The position numbers and the translations under genes are program-made. This document shows, in pieces, positions 9,417 through 17,900 of a stretch of 64,000 bases of DNA. Numbering within the stretch: the first letter of the stretch is position 1; each line of letters begins with the position of its first letter. Source of the DNA: DASUSH01 sp963785155 (lineage in GTDB: Bacteria; Actinomycetota; Thermoleophilia; Solirubrobacterales; 70-9); the NCBI GenBank assembly GCA_963785155.1, contig CAWAUB010000010.1:3617-67616 (forward strand). The letters are read 5' to 3'. The notes under the pieces are model-generated. The model ran no database searches and was not told where the DNA came from. It saw only the letters and a program-made list of their open reading frames with translations.

Positions 9417-10226
9417 TTAGATGCGCGGCGCGATCAGCAGCGTGCGGTCGGAGAAGGCGGCGATGTCGGGTGGATTGCAGCCGCAGTACCCGTAGCGGAG
9501 CTCGTAGGTGTGCTGGCCGGGCGCGCGCTTCAGGATGAACGAGCCGGCCGAGGTGCCGGAGATGCCGCAGCCGCCGGTGAGAATGTCGATGACCGGCGGG
9601 GTCGAGAAGTAGGCCTCGGCCCCGGGGGGCACCTGAGAGGAGATGATCTGGTCCTCTAGGTCGGGGTTGTTGATGTTCGAACAGAACTGGTTCGGGTCGA
9701 TCGGGACCCGCTGCCCGTCCTCGAAGAGCGCGATCGCGCCCTCGCCGGTCACGAGCGGGTCGGGGTCGTTCTGGTCGCCGAACTTGGCGGTCGCCCAGAC
9801 CTCGATGTAGCCCGACTCCGGGACGGTCACCGTCACCGAGGGGCCGCCGGCAAGTGCCACGTAGTCGGTGGAGCTTGCTGTCTGGACCTCGCCCACGGCG
9901 GTCGCGGACTTGATCTGCGTCAGGTCGATGCGCCCGTTGGCGGCGTTCGCCGTGGCGAGCGCCTGGGTTGCGGTCCCCTGCGCCTGGTCGATCTGGGGCT
10001 GCAGGCCGTTCGCGAACTGGCGGGCGCCGCGGGCCATGCCGCGGGCCTTCCTCGCAACGTTGAAGGCCTTCCGGGAGGTGACGAACTCATCCTTGGCGGC
10101 GGCCTGGTTGACCTCGAGCGCCGCCTCGTCGCCCGCAAGCTGCGGCGCGACGACGACCGCGCCGGCCACTCCTCCGCCGATCGCAAGTGCTGCTCCCGCA
10201 AGCAGTGTTCCAATGCGTCCTTGCAC
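9417..10226 (-). CDS. Exported hypothetical protein with coiled coil and beta-rich C-terminal domain
   Basis: The GTG at 10226 starts a signal anchor (IGTLLAGAALAIGGGVAGAVVV). A helical region rich in Ala, Gln and Asn follows (about residues 35-100, probably a coiled coil or stalk), and then a beta-rich domain with five Cys (QFCSNI, TGGCGISG, YGYCGCNP) ending in SDRTLLIAPRI. The layout resembles surface proteins in which a coil carries a C1q-like or jelly-roll head, but no family could be named. It starts 14 bases after the GH15 gene and so is probably in the same operon. Confidence 0.6.
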   Translation of the reverse strand: MQGRIGTLLAGAALAIGGGVAGAVVVAPQLAGDEAALEVNQAAAKDEFVTSRKAFNVARKARGMARGARQFANGLQPQIDQAQGTATQALATANAANGRIDLTQIKSATAVGEVQTASSTDYVALAGGPSVTVTVPESGYIEVWATAKFGDQNDPDPLVTGEGAIALFEDGQRVPIDPNQFCSNINNPDLEDQIISSQVPPGAEAYFSTPPVIDILTGGCGISGTSAGSFILKRAPGQHTYELRYGYCGCNPPDIAAFSDRTLLIAPRI

Positions 10227-10240
10227 TGCGACCGATATTA

Positions 10241-12142
10241 CTAGCCCGGCATCTCGAGGAAGACCTCGTCGTCATCGGAGTCGGTGTCCTCCTCGCCGGT
10301 GCGCAGCTCGCTGAAGACCGCGGTGCGGCTGCGCTCGCCGCGGACGTCGTCGGCGACCACGTGGGCCACGGCGTTGATCAGCGACAGGTGGGTGAAGGCC
10401 TGCGGGAAGTTGCCGAGGAAGTCGCCGCTCTCCGCCTCGAGCTCCTCCGCGTAGAGGCCGAGGAAGCTCGCGTGCGCGAGCAGGCGCGCGCACGCGTCCT
10501 TCGCCATCCCCCGCTCGCCGATCTCCGAGAGCGCCGAGACGAGCCAGAACGAACAGATCATGAAGGCGCCCTCCTTGCCCGAGAGCCCGTCGTCGGTCTC
10601 CTCGACCTTGTAGCGGAGGACGAAGCCGTTCTCGGTCAGCTCGTCGTTGATCGCCATCACCGTGGCCCGCACGCGCTCGTCGTTGGGCGGCAGGAAGCGG
10701 ACCAGCGGGATCAGCAGGGTCGACGCGTCGAGCGCGTCGGTGTCGTAGTGCTGGCGGAAGACGCCGCGCTCGGATACGCCACGGGCGAGCAGGTCCTCGC
10801 GCAGCGCGTCCGCCTCCGCCTTCCAGCGCTCCGCGTCCTCCGTCTCGCCGTGCTCGCGGGCAAGGCGCATACCGCGATCGAGCGCAACCCAGGACATGAG
10901 CTTCGACGAGGTGAAGTGCTTCGGCTCGCCGCGGACCTCCCAGATCCCGCGGTCGGGCTGGCGCCAGCTCTGGACCGCGCCCTCGACCTGGTCGTGGACC
11001 ACCTGCCAGAAGCCGTCCGGCAGGCTCACCTGCCGCGCCCGGGTGTGGATGTAGACCGAGTCGAGGAAGGTCCCGTAGACGTCGTTCTGGCGTTGGTCCC
11101 ACGCACCGTTGCCCACCCGGACGGGGCGCGCCCCCTTGTAGCCCGACAGCTGCGGCAGGGTCCGCTCGGGGAGCTCGCGCTCGCCGCCGATGCCGAACAT
11201 GATCTGCGGGTCCGGACCCGCGTCCTGATAGAGGGTCCCCATGAAGGACATGAAGTTGAACGCCTCCCGGTCGAAGCCGAGGATGTGGAGGCCCCAGAGT
11301 GCGAACGAGGAGTCGCGGACCCAGCTGTAGCGGTAGTCCCAGTTGCGCTCGCCGTTCGGCGTCTCGGGCAGTGATGTGGTGAGCGCGGCGATCAGGGCTC
11401 CGGTCGGCTCGTAGACGAGACCCTTCAGAGCCAGGGCCGAGCGCTGCAGGTAGATCCGCCAGGGATGGTCGGGGAACTTGCCGCGTTCGAGCCAGTGGCG
11501 CCAGTACTTGACGGTGGCGTCGATCCGCCGCGCCGCCTCGCCCGCGTCCTGCGGCGGCTTGATCCCGTCCCAGGAGAGGGCGCAAAAGCAGGACTCACCC
11601 TCCTTCAGGACCTGCCGCGAGATCGCTGCGCCGTCCTCGATCTCGATCGGGCCCGCGACGCCGAGGTGGAGCGGCTCGTCGACGCCCGGCACGTCCGTGC
11701 GCAGGATGCCGTCGCGGTCCTGAGCCCATCTGGCGGGCTTGGCGCCGTAGTTCAGCATCGGCTCGCAGTTGAGCTCGACCTCGACCTCGCCCCAGGTGCA
11801 GGTCGCGGTGCGGATCAACATCCCCTCGGGCTCGCCCTCGGCGGCGATCGCCAGCGCGTCGTGGACGACGAGCCAGTCGCCTCCCTCGGTCATCCAGGTG
11901 GTCTCGAGAACGTTGGTTCCGGGGACGTAGCGGGCCGCGGCAGGGACCCGGATTCCCTTCGGCGCGAAGCGGAAGGCGCCGGCGCTTCGGTCGAGGATCG
12001 CGCCGAAAACGCTCGGCGAATCGAAGCGCGGCAGGCACATCCACTCGACCGCACCGTCCGGAGCGACCAGGGCGCCGGTGCGGCCGTCCGAAAGGAAGCC
12101 GTACCGGGCGATCGGGTAGTAGGTCGAAGCCGCAGCGCCCAT
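10241..12142 (-). CDS. Glycoside hydrolase family 15 enzyme (trehalase or glucoamylase type)
   Basis: A 633-residue intact GH15 protein with an N-terminal beta domain (GFLSDGRTGALVAPDGAVEWMCLPRFDSPS) and an (alpha/alpha)6 catalytic barrel. Family landmarks are ERNWDYRYSWVRDSSF, MFGIGGERELPE, NGAWDQRQNDVYG, GIWEVRGEPKHFTSSKLM with the likely catalytic Glu, and GNFPQAFTHLSLINA near the end. In actinobacteria this subgroup includes cytosolic trehalases, and no signal peptide is visible here. The acidic tail (EEDTDSDDDEVF) is unusual. A second member lies at 21762-23748. The start at 12142 faces the epimerase gene, with 26 bases between them, so they share a divergent promoter region. Confidence 0.9.
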   Translation of the reverse strand: MGAAASTYYPIARYGFLSDGRTGALVAPDGAVEWMCLPRFDSPSVFGAILDRSAGAFRFAPKGIRVPAAARYVPGTNVLETTWMTEGGDWLVVHDALAIAAEGEPEGMLIRTATCTWGEVEVELNCEPMLNYGAKPARWAQDRDGILRTDVPGVDEPLHLGVAGPIEIEDGAAISRQVLKEGESCFCALSWDGIKPPQDAGEAARRIDATVKYWRHWLERGKFPDHPWRIYLQRSALALKGLVYEPTGALIAALTTSLPETPNGERNWDYRYSWVRDSSFALWGLHILGFDREAFNFMSFMGTLYQDAGPDPQIMFGIGGERELPERTLPQLSGYKGARPVRVGNGAWDQRQNDVYGTFLDSVYIHTRARQVSLPDGFWQVVHDQVEGAVQSWRQPDRGIWEVRGEPKHFTSSKLMSWVALDRGMRLAREHGETEDAERWKAEADALREDLLARGVSERGVFRQHYDTDALDASTLLIPLVRFLPPNDERVRATVMAINDELTENGFVLRYKVEETDDGLSGKEGAFMICSFWLVSALSEIGERGMAKDACARLLAHASFLGLYAEELEAESGDFLGNFPQAFTHLSLINAVAHVVADDVRGERSRTAVFSELRTGEEDTDSDDDEVFLEMPG

Positions 12143-12168
12143 CGCGGGGCGGACGCTACCTTCCCGGC

Positions 12169-13245
12169 GTGGCGCGCGCGATCGTTACCGGCTCGGGCGG
12201 CCTGATCGGGTCCGAGACCGTGCGCCGCCTCACCGCGGCGGGATTCGACGTGGTCGGCATCGACAGCGACGCTCGGGCGACCTTTTTCGGGCCCGAGGCC
12301 TCGACGCGCGCGGTCAGCGAGGGCCTAGCCGAAAGCTGCGACGGCTTTCGCTGGATCGACCTCGACGTGCGCGATGCGGAAGGCGTCAGGCGAGTCGTCG
12401 GCGAGGCGGGAGCGGGACTCGAGCTGGTCGTCCACTCGGCGGCCCAGCCCTCGCACGACTGGGCGGCGAGCGATCCGGTCGCCGACTTCACGATCAACGC
12501 CAACGGCACGCTCAATCTCCTCGAGGCGGTGCGCGAGCACGCCCCTTCGGCCACCTTCGCCCACCTCTCGACGAACAAGGTCTACGGCGATACGGCGAAC
12601 AGGCTGCCCCTGCGCGAGCTCGAGACCCGCTGGGAGCTGCCGGAGGACCATCGCTGGTACGGCGGGATCGACACGTCGATGTCGATCGACCGCTCCACCC
12701 ATTCGCTTTTCGGGGTCTCGAAGACGGCCGCGGACCTGCTCGTCCAGGAGTTCGGGCGCTATTTCGACATCCCGACGGTCTGCCTGCGGGCGGGCTGCGT
12801 CACCGGGCCGGCCCACGCCGGCGCCGAGCTGCACGGCTTCCTCGCCTACCTGATGCGCTGCACCGTCAGCGGCCGGCCCTACACCGTGTACGGCCATGGC
12901 GGCAAGCAGGTCCGCGACAACCTCCACGCGGCCGACGTCGCCGCGGCGATCGAGGCCTTCCACGCCGCCCCGCGCACGGCCGCGGTCTACAACATCGGCG
13001 GCGGCCGAGGTTCGAGCTGCTCCGTGCTGGAGGCGATCGAAGCGTGCGAGCGGATCAGCGGCCGCAAGCTCGACTGGACGCTCTCCGACGACGCGCGAAT
13101 CGGCGACCACATCTGGTGGATCAGCGACCTGGACGAGTTCCGCGCGGACTTCCCCGATTGGTCCCCGACATACGACATCGATGGAATCCTGCGCGAGATC
13201 CACGACCGCAACGCGGAGCGCTGGATGGCCGGAACCGGGGCCTGA
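12169..13245 (+). CDS. NAD-dependent sugar-nucleotide epimerase, CDP-paratose 2-epimerase-like
   Basis: An extended SDR of 358 residues. The cofactor motif is GSGGLIGS, the NAD pocket HSAAQPSHDW, and the substrate region HLSTNKVYGD, RSTHSLFGVSKTAADLL, CVTGPAHAGAELHGFLAYL, YGHGGKQVRDNLHAADV and NIGGGRGSSCSVLE. These resemble CDP-tyvelose/paratose 2-epimerases and their relatives. Where most SDRs have Tyr in the YxxxK motif, this sequence shows Phe (FGVSK). The start is a GTG directly in the divergent gap with the GH15 gene. The next gene, a PfkB kinase, begins 32 bases downstream, suggesting a two-gene unit for sugar activation or modification. Confidence 0.8.
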   Translation: MARAIVTGSGGLIGSETVRRLTAAGFDVVGIDSDARATFFGPEASTRAVSEGLAESCDGFRWIDLDVRDAEGVRRVVGEAGAGLELVVHSAAQPSHDWAASDPVADFTINANGTLNLLEAVREHAPSATFAHLSTNKVYGDTANRLPLRELETRWELPEDHRWYGGIDTSMSIDRSTHSLFGVSKTAADLLVQEFGRYFDIPTVCLRAGCVTGPAHAGAELHGFLAYLMRCTVSGRPYTVYGHGGKQVRDNLHAADVAAAIEAFHAAPRTAAVYNIGGGRGSSCSVLEAIEACERISGRKLDWTLSDDARIGDHIWWISDLDEFRADFPDWSPTYDIDGILREIHDRNAERWMAGTGA

Positions 13246-13276
13246 GCCTCGGGTTTCCCGTACTCTGCCCCGCCTC

Positions 13277-14194
13277 GTGTCCCTGACCGTCGTCGGCTCG
13301 ATCGCGTTCGATTCGGTGCGCACGCCCTTCGGCGAGCGCGAGCGGATGCTGGGCGGATCGGCCGTCCATTTCGCCCTTGCGGCGAGCTTCTTCACCGACG
13401 TCGGGGTCGTCGGGCCGGTCGGCGACGACTTCGGGGCCGAGCACGTCGAGCTGCTGGAGAGCCGGGGCATCCGCACCGGCGACATCGAGCGCGTCGAGGA
13501 CGGCAAGACCTTCTTCTGGCAGGGCCACTACGACCACGACATGAACGTCGCCCATACGGACGACACCCAGCTCAACGTCTTCGCCGAGTTCGAGCCGAAG
13601 CTCTCCGAGCATTCGCGCGAGGCCGAGCTGCTGTTCCTCGGCAACATCCAGCCGGACCTCCAGCGCGACGTGCGTTCGCAGTCCTCAGCCGGCTTCGCCG
13701 CGCTGGACTCGATGAACCTCTGGATCGAGACGACGAAGGAGTCGCTCGTCGCCGCGATCGGCGAGGTCGACTGCCTGCTGCTGAACGACGCCGAGCTGCG
13801 GATGCTGACCGAGGAGCCGAACCTGGCGCGGGCCGCGAAGGCGACGATGGAGCTGGGACCCTCGGTCGTCGTCGCGAAGCGCGGCGAGTACGGCGCCGCC
13901 CTTTTCACGGAGGCGGGGCACTTCGCGATCCCCGGCCTCCCCCTCGAGGACGTCCGCGACCCAACCGGCGCCGGCGACAGCTTCGCCGGCGGTTTCCTCG
14001 GCTACCTGGATTCCGCCCGTACCAACGGCACCTACAACGACGCCGCCCTGCGACGAGCGATGGCCTATGGCTCGGTGATGGCCTCGTTCAACGTCGAGGA
14101 CTTCGGGACCGAGCGCGTCAGCCGCCTCGACGAGTCGGAGATCGCCGACCGGCTCGGCGACTTCAAGCGCCTCACGCACTTCGACGAAGCCTGA
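13277..14194 (+). CDS. PfkB family carbohydrate kinase
   Basis: A 305-residue ribokinase-fold enzyme that phosphorylates a sugar or nucleoside with ATP. The N-terminal region LTVVGSIAFDSV and the glycine pair LGGSAVHFAL mark the substrate site. The C-terminal signature DPTGAGDSFAGGFLGYL carries the catalytic Asp and the anion hole. WQGHYDHDMN in the lid region is unusual for ribokinase. The GTG at 13277 is the first start that fits the family N-terminus. Together with the upstream epimerase it may act on an unusual sugar, but the substrate cannot be told. Confidence 0.85.
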   Translation: MSLTVVGSIAFDSVRTPFGERERMLGGSAVHFALAASFFTDVGVVGPVGDDFGAEHVELLESRGIRTGDIERVEDGKTFFWQGHYDHDMNVAHTDDTQLNVFAEFEPKLSEHSREAELLFLGNIQPDLQRDVRSQSSAGFAALDSMNLWIETTKESLVAAIGEVDCLLLNDAELRMLTEEPNLARAAKATMELGPSVVVAKRGEYGAALFTEAGHFAIPGLPLEDVRDPTGAGDSFAGGFLGYLDSARTNGTYNDAALRRAMAYGSVMASFNVEDFGTERVSRLDESEIADRLGDFKRLTHFDEA

Positions 14195-14205
14195 GCTTCA
14201 GGCGG

Positions 14206-14673
14206 TCAGGGCACGGGCTCGCGGCGGAAATCGCGGAGGACCGCCCGCGCGCCGCGGTTGATGAAGAGTCGCGCCATCTCCGTCGGCGAGAGCCCATACA
14301 GGTCGGCGGCCCGACTCAGAGCGTCGTACTGCCAGCCCGTAATGCGGACGTTTACCTGGCAGGTGCGCTGCATCCGCAGCCTCGAGTCGCGCTCCTCCAA
14401 CGGCTCCGGCCGCTCCAGGGAAACGTCGCCCGGCAGCCCGCTGAGCAGCTCCGCTGGATACTCGCCTTCGGCCGGCGGGAGCTCGGCGGGACCTGCCGGC
14501 GCTCCGGAGCGGATCGACCCTTCGTTCTCGCGCTGATAGCTGTTGCTATCGCCTTGATAGTTCCCGCTATCGGGCGCAGAGCGGAGGGCACGTTTCATCC
14601 GCCGGCGGTTCGCGTGCTCCGGTGACTCCCAGTCGTCCCGCCCTCCGAGCTCCGATCGTGGCTTGAACGACAT
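14206..14673 (-). CDS. Ribbon-helix-helix type DNA-binding protein with long N-terminal extension
   Basis: The last 50 residues read QVNVRITGWQYDALSRAADLYG followed by LSPTEMARLFINRGARAVLRDF. This is a beta strand followed by two helices, the pattern of small ribbon-helix-helix repressors (CopG/Arc type) and antitoxins. The first 100 residues are hydrophilic and rich in Pro, Glu and Ser. The true start could be the internal Met at 14373, just before the RHH domain. If so, the two inverted repeats at 14535-14571 would lie upstream of the gene rather than inside it. No toxin gene is adjacent. The citrate synthase gene diverges from it. Confidence 0.55.
   Translation of the reverse strand: MSFKPRSELGGRDDWESPEHANRRRMKRALRSAPDSGNYQGDSNSYQRENEGSIRSGAPAGPAELPPAEGEYPAELLSGLPGDVSLERPEPLEERDSRLRMQRTCQVNVRITGWQYDALSRAADLYGLSPTEMARLFINRGARAVLRDFRREPVP
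14535..14571. promoter_or_regulatory. Tandem inverted repeats inside or upstream of the RHH gene
   Basis: Two perfect inverted repeats follow each other: GATAGC-TGTT-GCTATC (14535-14550) and GATAG-TTCCCG-CTATC (14556-14571). Their centres are 21 bp apart, two turns of DNA. They are AT-rich islands in a GC-rich gene. Ribbon-helix-helix proteins bind such tandem sites cooperatively, so this could be an autoregulatory operator. That function is inference. Confidence 0.4.
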
Positions 14674-14797
14674 CGGACCAGGATCCAGGACCCGGGGTCA
14701 CCCGTGCCGCGCGGATCGTCACGAGCATGTGCCGGAAGAGTGCCGACTGCGATAATTGGTGCTCACCCGCCGCCCAACCAACCGCAGGAGGGTCAGT

Positions 14798-16147
14798 TTG
14801 GCCGAGGACACGCTTTCGATCACGGATAACCGCACCGGCGAGACGTACGACGTCGAGATCTCTGACGAGACCATCAAGACGATGGACCTCCGCCAGATCA
14901 AGGTCAACGACGACGACTTCGGGATGATGGGATACGACCCGGCGTTCACGAACACCGCGTCCTGCCGGTCGGCGATCACCTACATCGACGGCGAGGCGGG
15001 TGTCCTCCAGCACCGCGGGATCCCGATCGAGCAGCTCTGCGAGCACTCGTCCTACGTCGAGGTCGCCTACCTCCTGATCTTCGGCGAGCTGCCGACCGAG
15101 AAGCAGCTCGAGCGCTGGACCCACGACATCACCCACCACACCTTCGTCCACGAGGACATCAAGAACCTCTTCGAGACGTTCCGCTACGACGCCCACCCGA
15201 TGGGGATGCTGCTCTCGGGCGTCGGCGCGCTCTCGACCTTCTATCCGGAGTCGAAGGAGATCGAAGACCACGAGGAGCGCTACATGGCGGCGATCAGGCT
15301 GATCGCCAAGGTGCCGACGCTCGCCGCGTTCGCCTACCGCCACAGCCTCGGCCTGCCGTACGTCTATCCCGACAACGACCTCAGCTACTCCGAGAACTTC
15401 CTCGGGATGATGCGGATGATGACCGAGGTGAAGTACGAGCCCGACCCGCGGCTCGCGAAGGCCCTCGACGTCCTCTTCATCCTGCACGCCGATCACGAGC
15501 AGAACTGCTCGACCGCGGCGGTCCGCTCGGTCGGCTCGTCGCAGGTCGACCCTTATTCGGCGGTCGCCGCCGGCATCGCCGCGCTCTACGGACCGCTGCA
15601 CGGCGGCGCCAACGAGGCGGTGCTGAAGATGCTCCGCCGGATCGAGACGACCGACAACATCCCCGACTTCCTCGAGGGAGTGAAGAACCGGGACGAGAAG
15701 CTGATGGGCTTCGGCCACCGGGTCTACAAGAACTACGACCCCCGGGCACGGATCATCAAGCACCACGTCGAGGAGGTGCTCGAGGCGACCGGCGACAACC
15801 CGCTGCTCGACATCGCCACCGAGCTCGAGAAGCGAGCCCTCGATGACGAGTTCTTCACCGAGCGCAAGCTCTATCCGAACGTCGATTTCTACTCCGGCCT
15901 CATCTACGAGGCGCTCGGCATCCCCGCCGACATGTTCACGGTGATCTTCGCGATCCCGCGTACATCGGGCTGGATCTCGCAGTGGATGGAGATGCTCGAT
16001 GATCCCGACCTGAAGATCGCGCGTCCCCGCCAGATCTACACGGGCAAGCGCGACCAGGACTATGTGCCGGTCAGCGAGCGCTCCGGCGAAGAGAAGATCA
16101 CCGGCCCGCCGGCGAAGCGGCCGAAGTTGCCGCGGCGCGGCGCCTGA
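14798..16147 (+). CDS. gltA: Citrate synthase
   Basis: Condenses acetyl-CoA and oxaloacetate to citrate at the entry of the TCA cycle. The TTG at 14798 follows AGGAGG at good spacing and is preferred over an in-frame ATG at 14756. Type II citrate synthase features are the N-terminal beta region (LSITDNRTGETYDVEI), YRGIPIEQL-like QHRGIPIEQL, the catalytic region LHGGANEAVLKML with its His, GFGHRVYKNYDPRA with the second His, and VDFYSGLIYEALG with the catalytic Asp. The length of 449 residues is slightly longer than the usual 430 because of a Pro/Lys-rich tail. Aconitase and 2-oxoglutarate oxidising enzymes lie elsewhere in the window. Confidence 0.95.
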   Translation: MAEDTLSITDNRTGETYDVEISDETIKTMDLRQIKVNDDDFGMMGYDPAFTNTASCRSAITYIDGEAGVLQHRGIPIEQLCEHSSYVEVAYLLIFGELPTEKQLERWTHDITHHTFVHEDIKNLFETFRYDAHPMGMLLSGVGALSTFYPESKEIEDHEERYMAAIRLIAKVPTLAAFAYRHSLGLPYVYPDNDLSYSENFLGMMRMMTEVKYEPDPRLAKALDVLFILHADHEQNCSTAAVRSVGSSQVDPYSAVAAGIAALYGPLHGGANEAVLKMLRRIETTDNIPDFLEGVKNRDEKLMGFGHRVYKNYDPRARIIKHHVEEVLEATGDNPLLDIATELEKRALDDEFFTERKLYPNVDFYSGLIYEALGIPADMFTVIFAIPRTSGWISQWMEMLDDPDLKIARPRQIYTGKRDQDYVPVSERSGEEKITGPPAKRPKLPRRGA

Positions 16148-16155
16148 GGCACCCG

Positions 16156-16497
16156 CTGGCGACGTACAAGCTGACGATCCGGCGGGGCTCTTCGGTCGAC
16201 CGGGAGAGTTTCGACAGGCTCGGAGACGCCGTCGAGACGATGGAGGCCGAGGCTGAAGCCGTCGTCGCCGAGGGCCCGCTGCCGAAGCGCTCGATGATCC
16301 GCGACTACGAGCCCGAGACGCAGGTGGCCGCGCGATTCGAGATCTCGACCGGTGGGCTCCTCGGCGGCGACACCGCCGGGATCGACGTGATGGGCGACGG
16401 CAGGCTGGTCCCGTTCAAGGGAGGTATGGTGCGCCGAGAGCTGGAACCCAAGGGCGCGCAATCGCCGTTCGATGCGGTGCGCAAGGCCCTCCGGTAA
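16156..16497 (+). CDS. Small conserved-looking protein, possibly starting at CTG
   Basis: An open frame directly after gltA encodes ATYKLTIRRGSSVDRESF and a helical Glu-rich part, then a compact basic domain (EISTGGLLGGDTAGIDVMGDG ... GGMVRRELEP). The first canonical start is the ATG at 16240, which would remove the first 28 residues, a well-formed beta strand. A CTG at 16156 has GAGG six bases upstream and gives a natural N-terminus MATYKLTIRR. I therefore place the start there with caution. The function is unknown. It is 9 bases after gltA and 18 bases before the membrane protein, so the three probably form an operon. Confidence 0.5.
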   Translation: MATYKLTIRRGSSVDRESFDRLGDAVETMEAEAEAVVAEGPLPKRSMIRDYEPETQVAARFEISTGGLLGGDTAGIDVMGDGRLVPFKGGMVRRELEPKGAQSPFDAVRKALR

Positions 16498-16515
16498 CGA
16501 ACGAGGGAGACAGGG

Positions 16516-17055
16516 ATGGAAGCAGGACAGACACCGCCGCCGTCAGCGCGTCCGGGAAGGATCGGCGCCGCGGTGATCGTCGTCGCCGCGGTCACGTTGC
16601 TCGCAACGTTCCTCTTCCTTGACTACGTGGACTACGTCCAGACGTACAGCAACGCGCCGGCGTTCGGGGAGGAGCTGGTCCCTGGAGACGTGGGTTACGA
16701 GGCGCCAAGTTCGTACGAGAAAAAGTTCACGGGGATGGACATCTCCGACGAGGAAACCGATGGGTCGGCGATCTTCGTCTGGACGATCTTCGCCGGCGGG
16801 CTCGCGCTCATCGGCGGTCTGGTCGGACTTATCCCGGCCGTGGCAAGGCGGATCTGGGTCGTCGCGCTGCCGGTCGCGGTTGTCGCCGCGGGGTGGTGCA
16901 TCTACTCCGCGACCTGGTTCAACGGTGAGTACGAAGACCTCTCCCGAATGGGGCCCGGCGGAAAGATCTCGCTGGCCGCCGGAGTCGTGATCTTCATCGC
17001 CGCCATCGCCACCAGCGTCGTCGTGGCAATGCGCAACCGCCGAACGGCGCCCTAG
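16516..17055 (+). CDS. Four-helix membrane protein of unknown function
   Basis: ATG at 16516 follows a purine-rich ribosome site (GAGGGAGACAGGG). The 179-residue product has a first helix after a Pro-rich N-terminus (AAVIVVAAVTLLATFLFL), an external loop of about 50 residues rich in Tyr and Asp, and three more helices (FVWTIFAGGLALIGGLVGL, IWVVALPVAVVAAGWC, LAAGVVIFIAAIATSVVVA). It ends in a short basic tail. No family was recognised. It follows the small protein at 16156 in the same direction. Confidence 0.65.
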   Translation: MEAGQTPPPSARPGRIGAAVIVVAAVTLLATFLFLDYVDYVQTYSNAPAFGEELVPGDVGYEAPSSYEKKFTGMDISDEETDGSAIFVWTIFAGGLALIGGLVGLIPAVARRIWVVALPVAVVAAGWCIYSATWFNGEYEDLSRMGPGGKISLAAGVVIFIAAIATSVVVAMRNRRTAP

Positions 17056-17103
17056 CCGCTGCGGGGCGCCAGCGACACCGAGGTCCCGAAAGGCAGCGTC
17101 GCC

Positions 17104-17376
17104 GTGGGGCGGCGGGTGCGCCTCCCGGCCGGCGCCGGGGCACCGATCGCCGTCTACGTCAACGGCGTGCGCCAGAGCGAGGGCACGGACTACCGCCTGG
17201 CCGAGGGTGGGATCGAGTTCGATCGCCAGATCATCAAGGAGCAGGTCAGCGGCGCCCGCTGGCTGGCGATGCTCCTCGGCCTGTTCGGGAGCTACGGAAA
17301 GAACGAAACGGTCGACGTGGAGTACCGGCTCCGCGGCGAGACGAAGCTGATCTCCGACGCGGAGATCCTGCCTTGA
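17104..17376 (+). CDS. Small beta-rich hypothetical protein
   Basis: The open frame begins just after an in-frame TAG at 17053. The first canonical start is GTG at 17104, but the residues encoded before it (VPKGSVAV) continue the first beta strand, so the true start may be earlier, for example the CTG at 17059. The product, IAVYVNGVRQSEGTDYRL ... VDVEYRLRGETKLI, has alternating hydrophobic residues like a small beta domain found in cell-surface or carbohydrate-binding proteins. No signal peptide was seen. It is likely the last gene of the gltA-side operon and is convergent with 17387. Confidence 0.45.
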   Translation: MGRRVRLPAGAGAPIAVYVNGVRQSEGTDYRLAEGGIEFDRQIIKEQVSGARWLAMLLGLFGSYGKNETVDVEYRLRGETKLISDAEILP

Positions 17377-17386
17377 GCGGCGCGGC

Positions 17387-17866
17387 CTAGCTGCCGCTGA
17401 GCACGTCGCCCTGGCGGCGGCGGGCGGTGAAGCGGAAGGTCTGGCCGCGTCCCCAGCGGCCGCGCATCTTCACCTGGCCATCGACGTGGTTCTCGTCGAC
17501 CCAGGAGGCGGTCAGCTCGAAGCCGACGTGGCTTGTCTCGACCCGTCCGTCGCGGATCGGCGCGTGGGCGGCCTGGGAAAGCCCATCCACGCGGAGGTTG
17601 CGAATCTGGCCCCCGCGCACGGAAAACGAGATCCGGTGACGGGAGTCGCCACCGGCGTTACCGAGGTATGCGCCCGCGGCGGGCCGGAGCCCTGACGCTG
17701 TCGCAGCGGCGGGCGAAAGCTTCGGCGCATCGGGCAGACTGAGCCCGGCGGCCGAGATCGCCGCCGGCCGCTCGCGCGGGGGCGGTGGAGTCATCCTTGC
17801 GGTCTGGGGAGCCACATCGACATGTTCGCAGCGAAAGGGGCTTGCCAACACCGGGGGAAACCGCAC
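17387..17866 (-). CDS. Hypothetical protein, beta-rich C-terminal half
   Basis: From a GTG at 17866 or, more plausibly, an ATG at 17794 this gene encodes a Pro/Ala-rich start and then GAYLGNAGGDSRHRISFSVRGG, QIRNLRVDG, HVGFELTASWVDEN and GRGQTFRFTARRR. This is a run of beta strands of the kind seen in small lipocalin- or AOC-like domains. It has no recognised family. It lies divergent from the response regulator at 17901 and convergent with the small protein at 17104. Confidence 0.45.
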   Translation of the reverse strand: MRFPPVLASPFRCEHVDVAPQTARMTPPPPRERPAAISAAGLSLPDAPKLSPAAATASGLRPAAGAYLGNAGGDSRHRISFSVRGGQIRNLRVDGLSQAAHAPIRDGRVETSHVGFELTASWVDENHVDGQVKMRGRWGRGQTFRFTARRRQGDVLSGS

Positions 17867-17900
17867 TCCTGCTACGGGAAACTACTAGCCTCAAATCGCT

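Noticed and set aside
14206..14673. RHH protein as antitoxin of a toxin-antitoxin pair
   Set aside because: No small toxin-like gene lies before or after it; both neighbours are metabolic genes.
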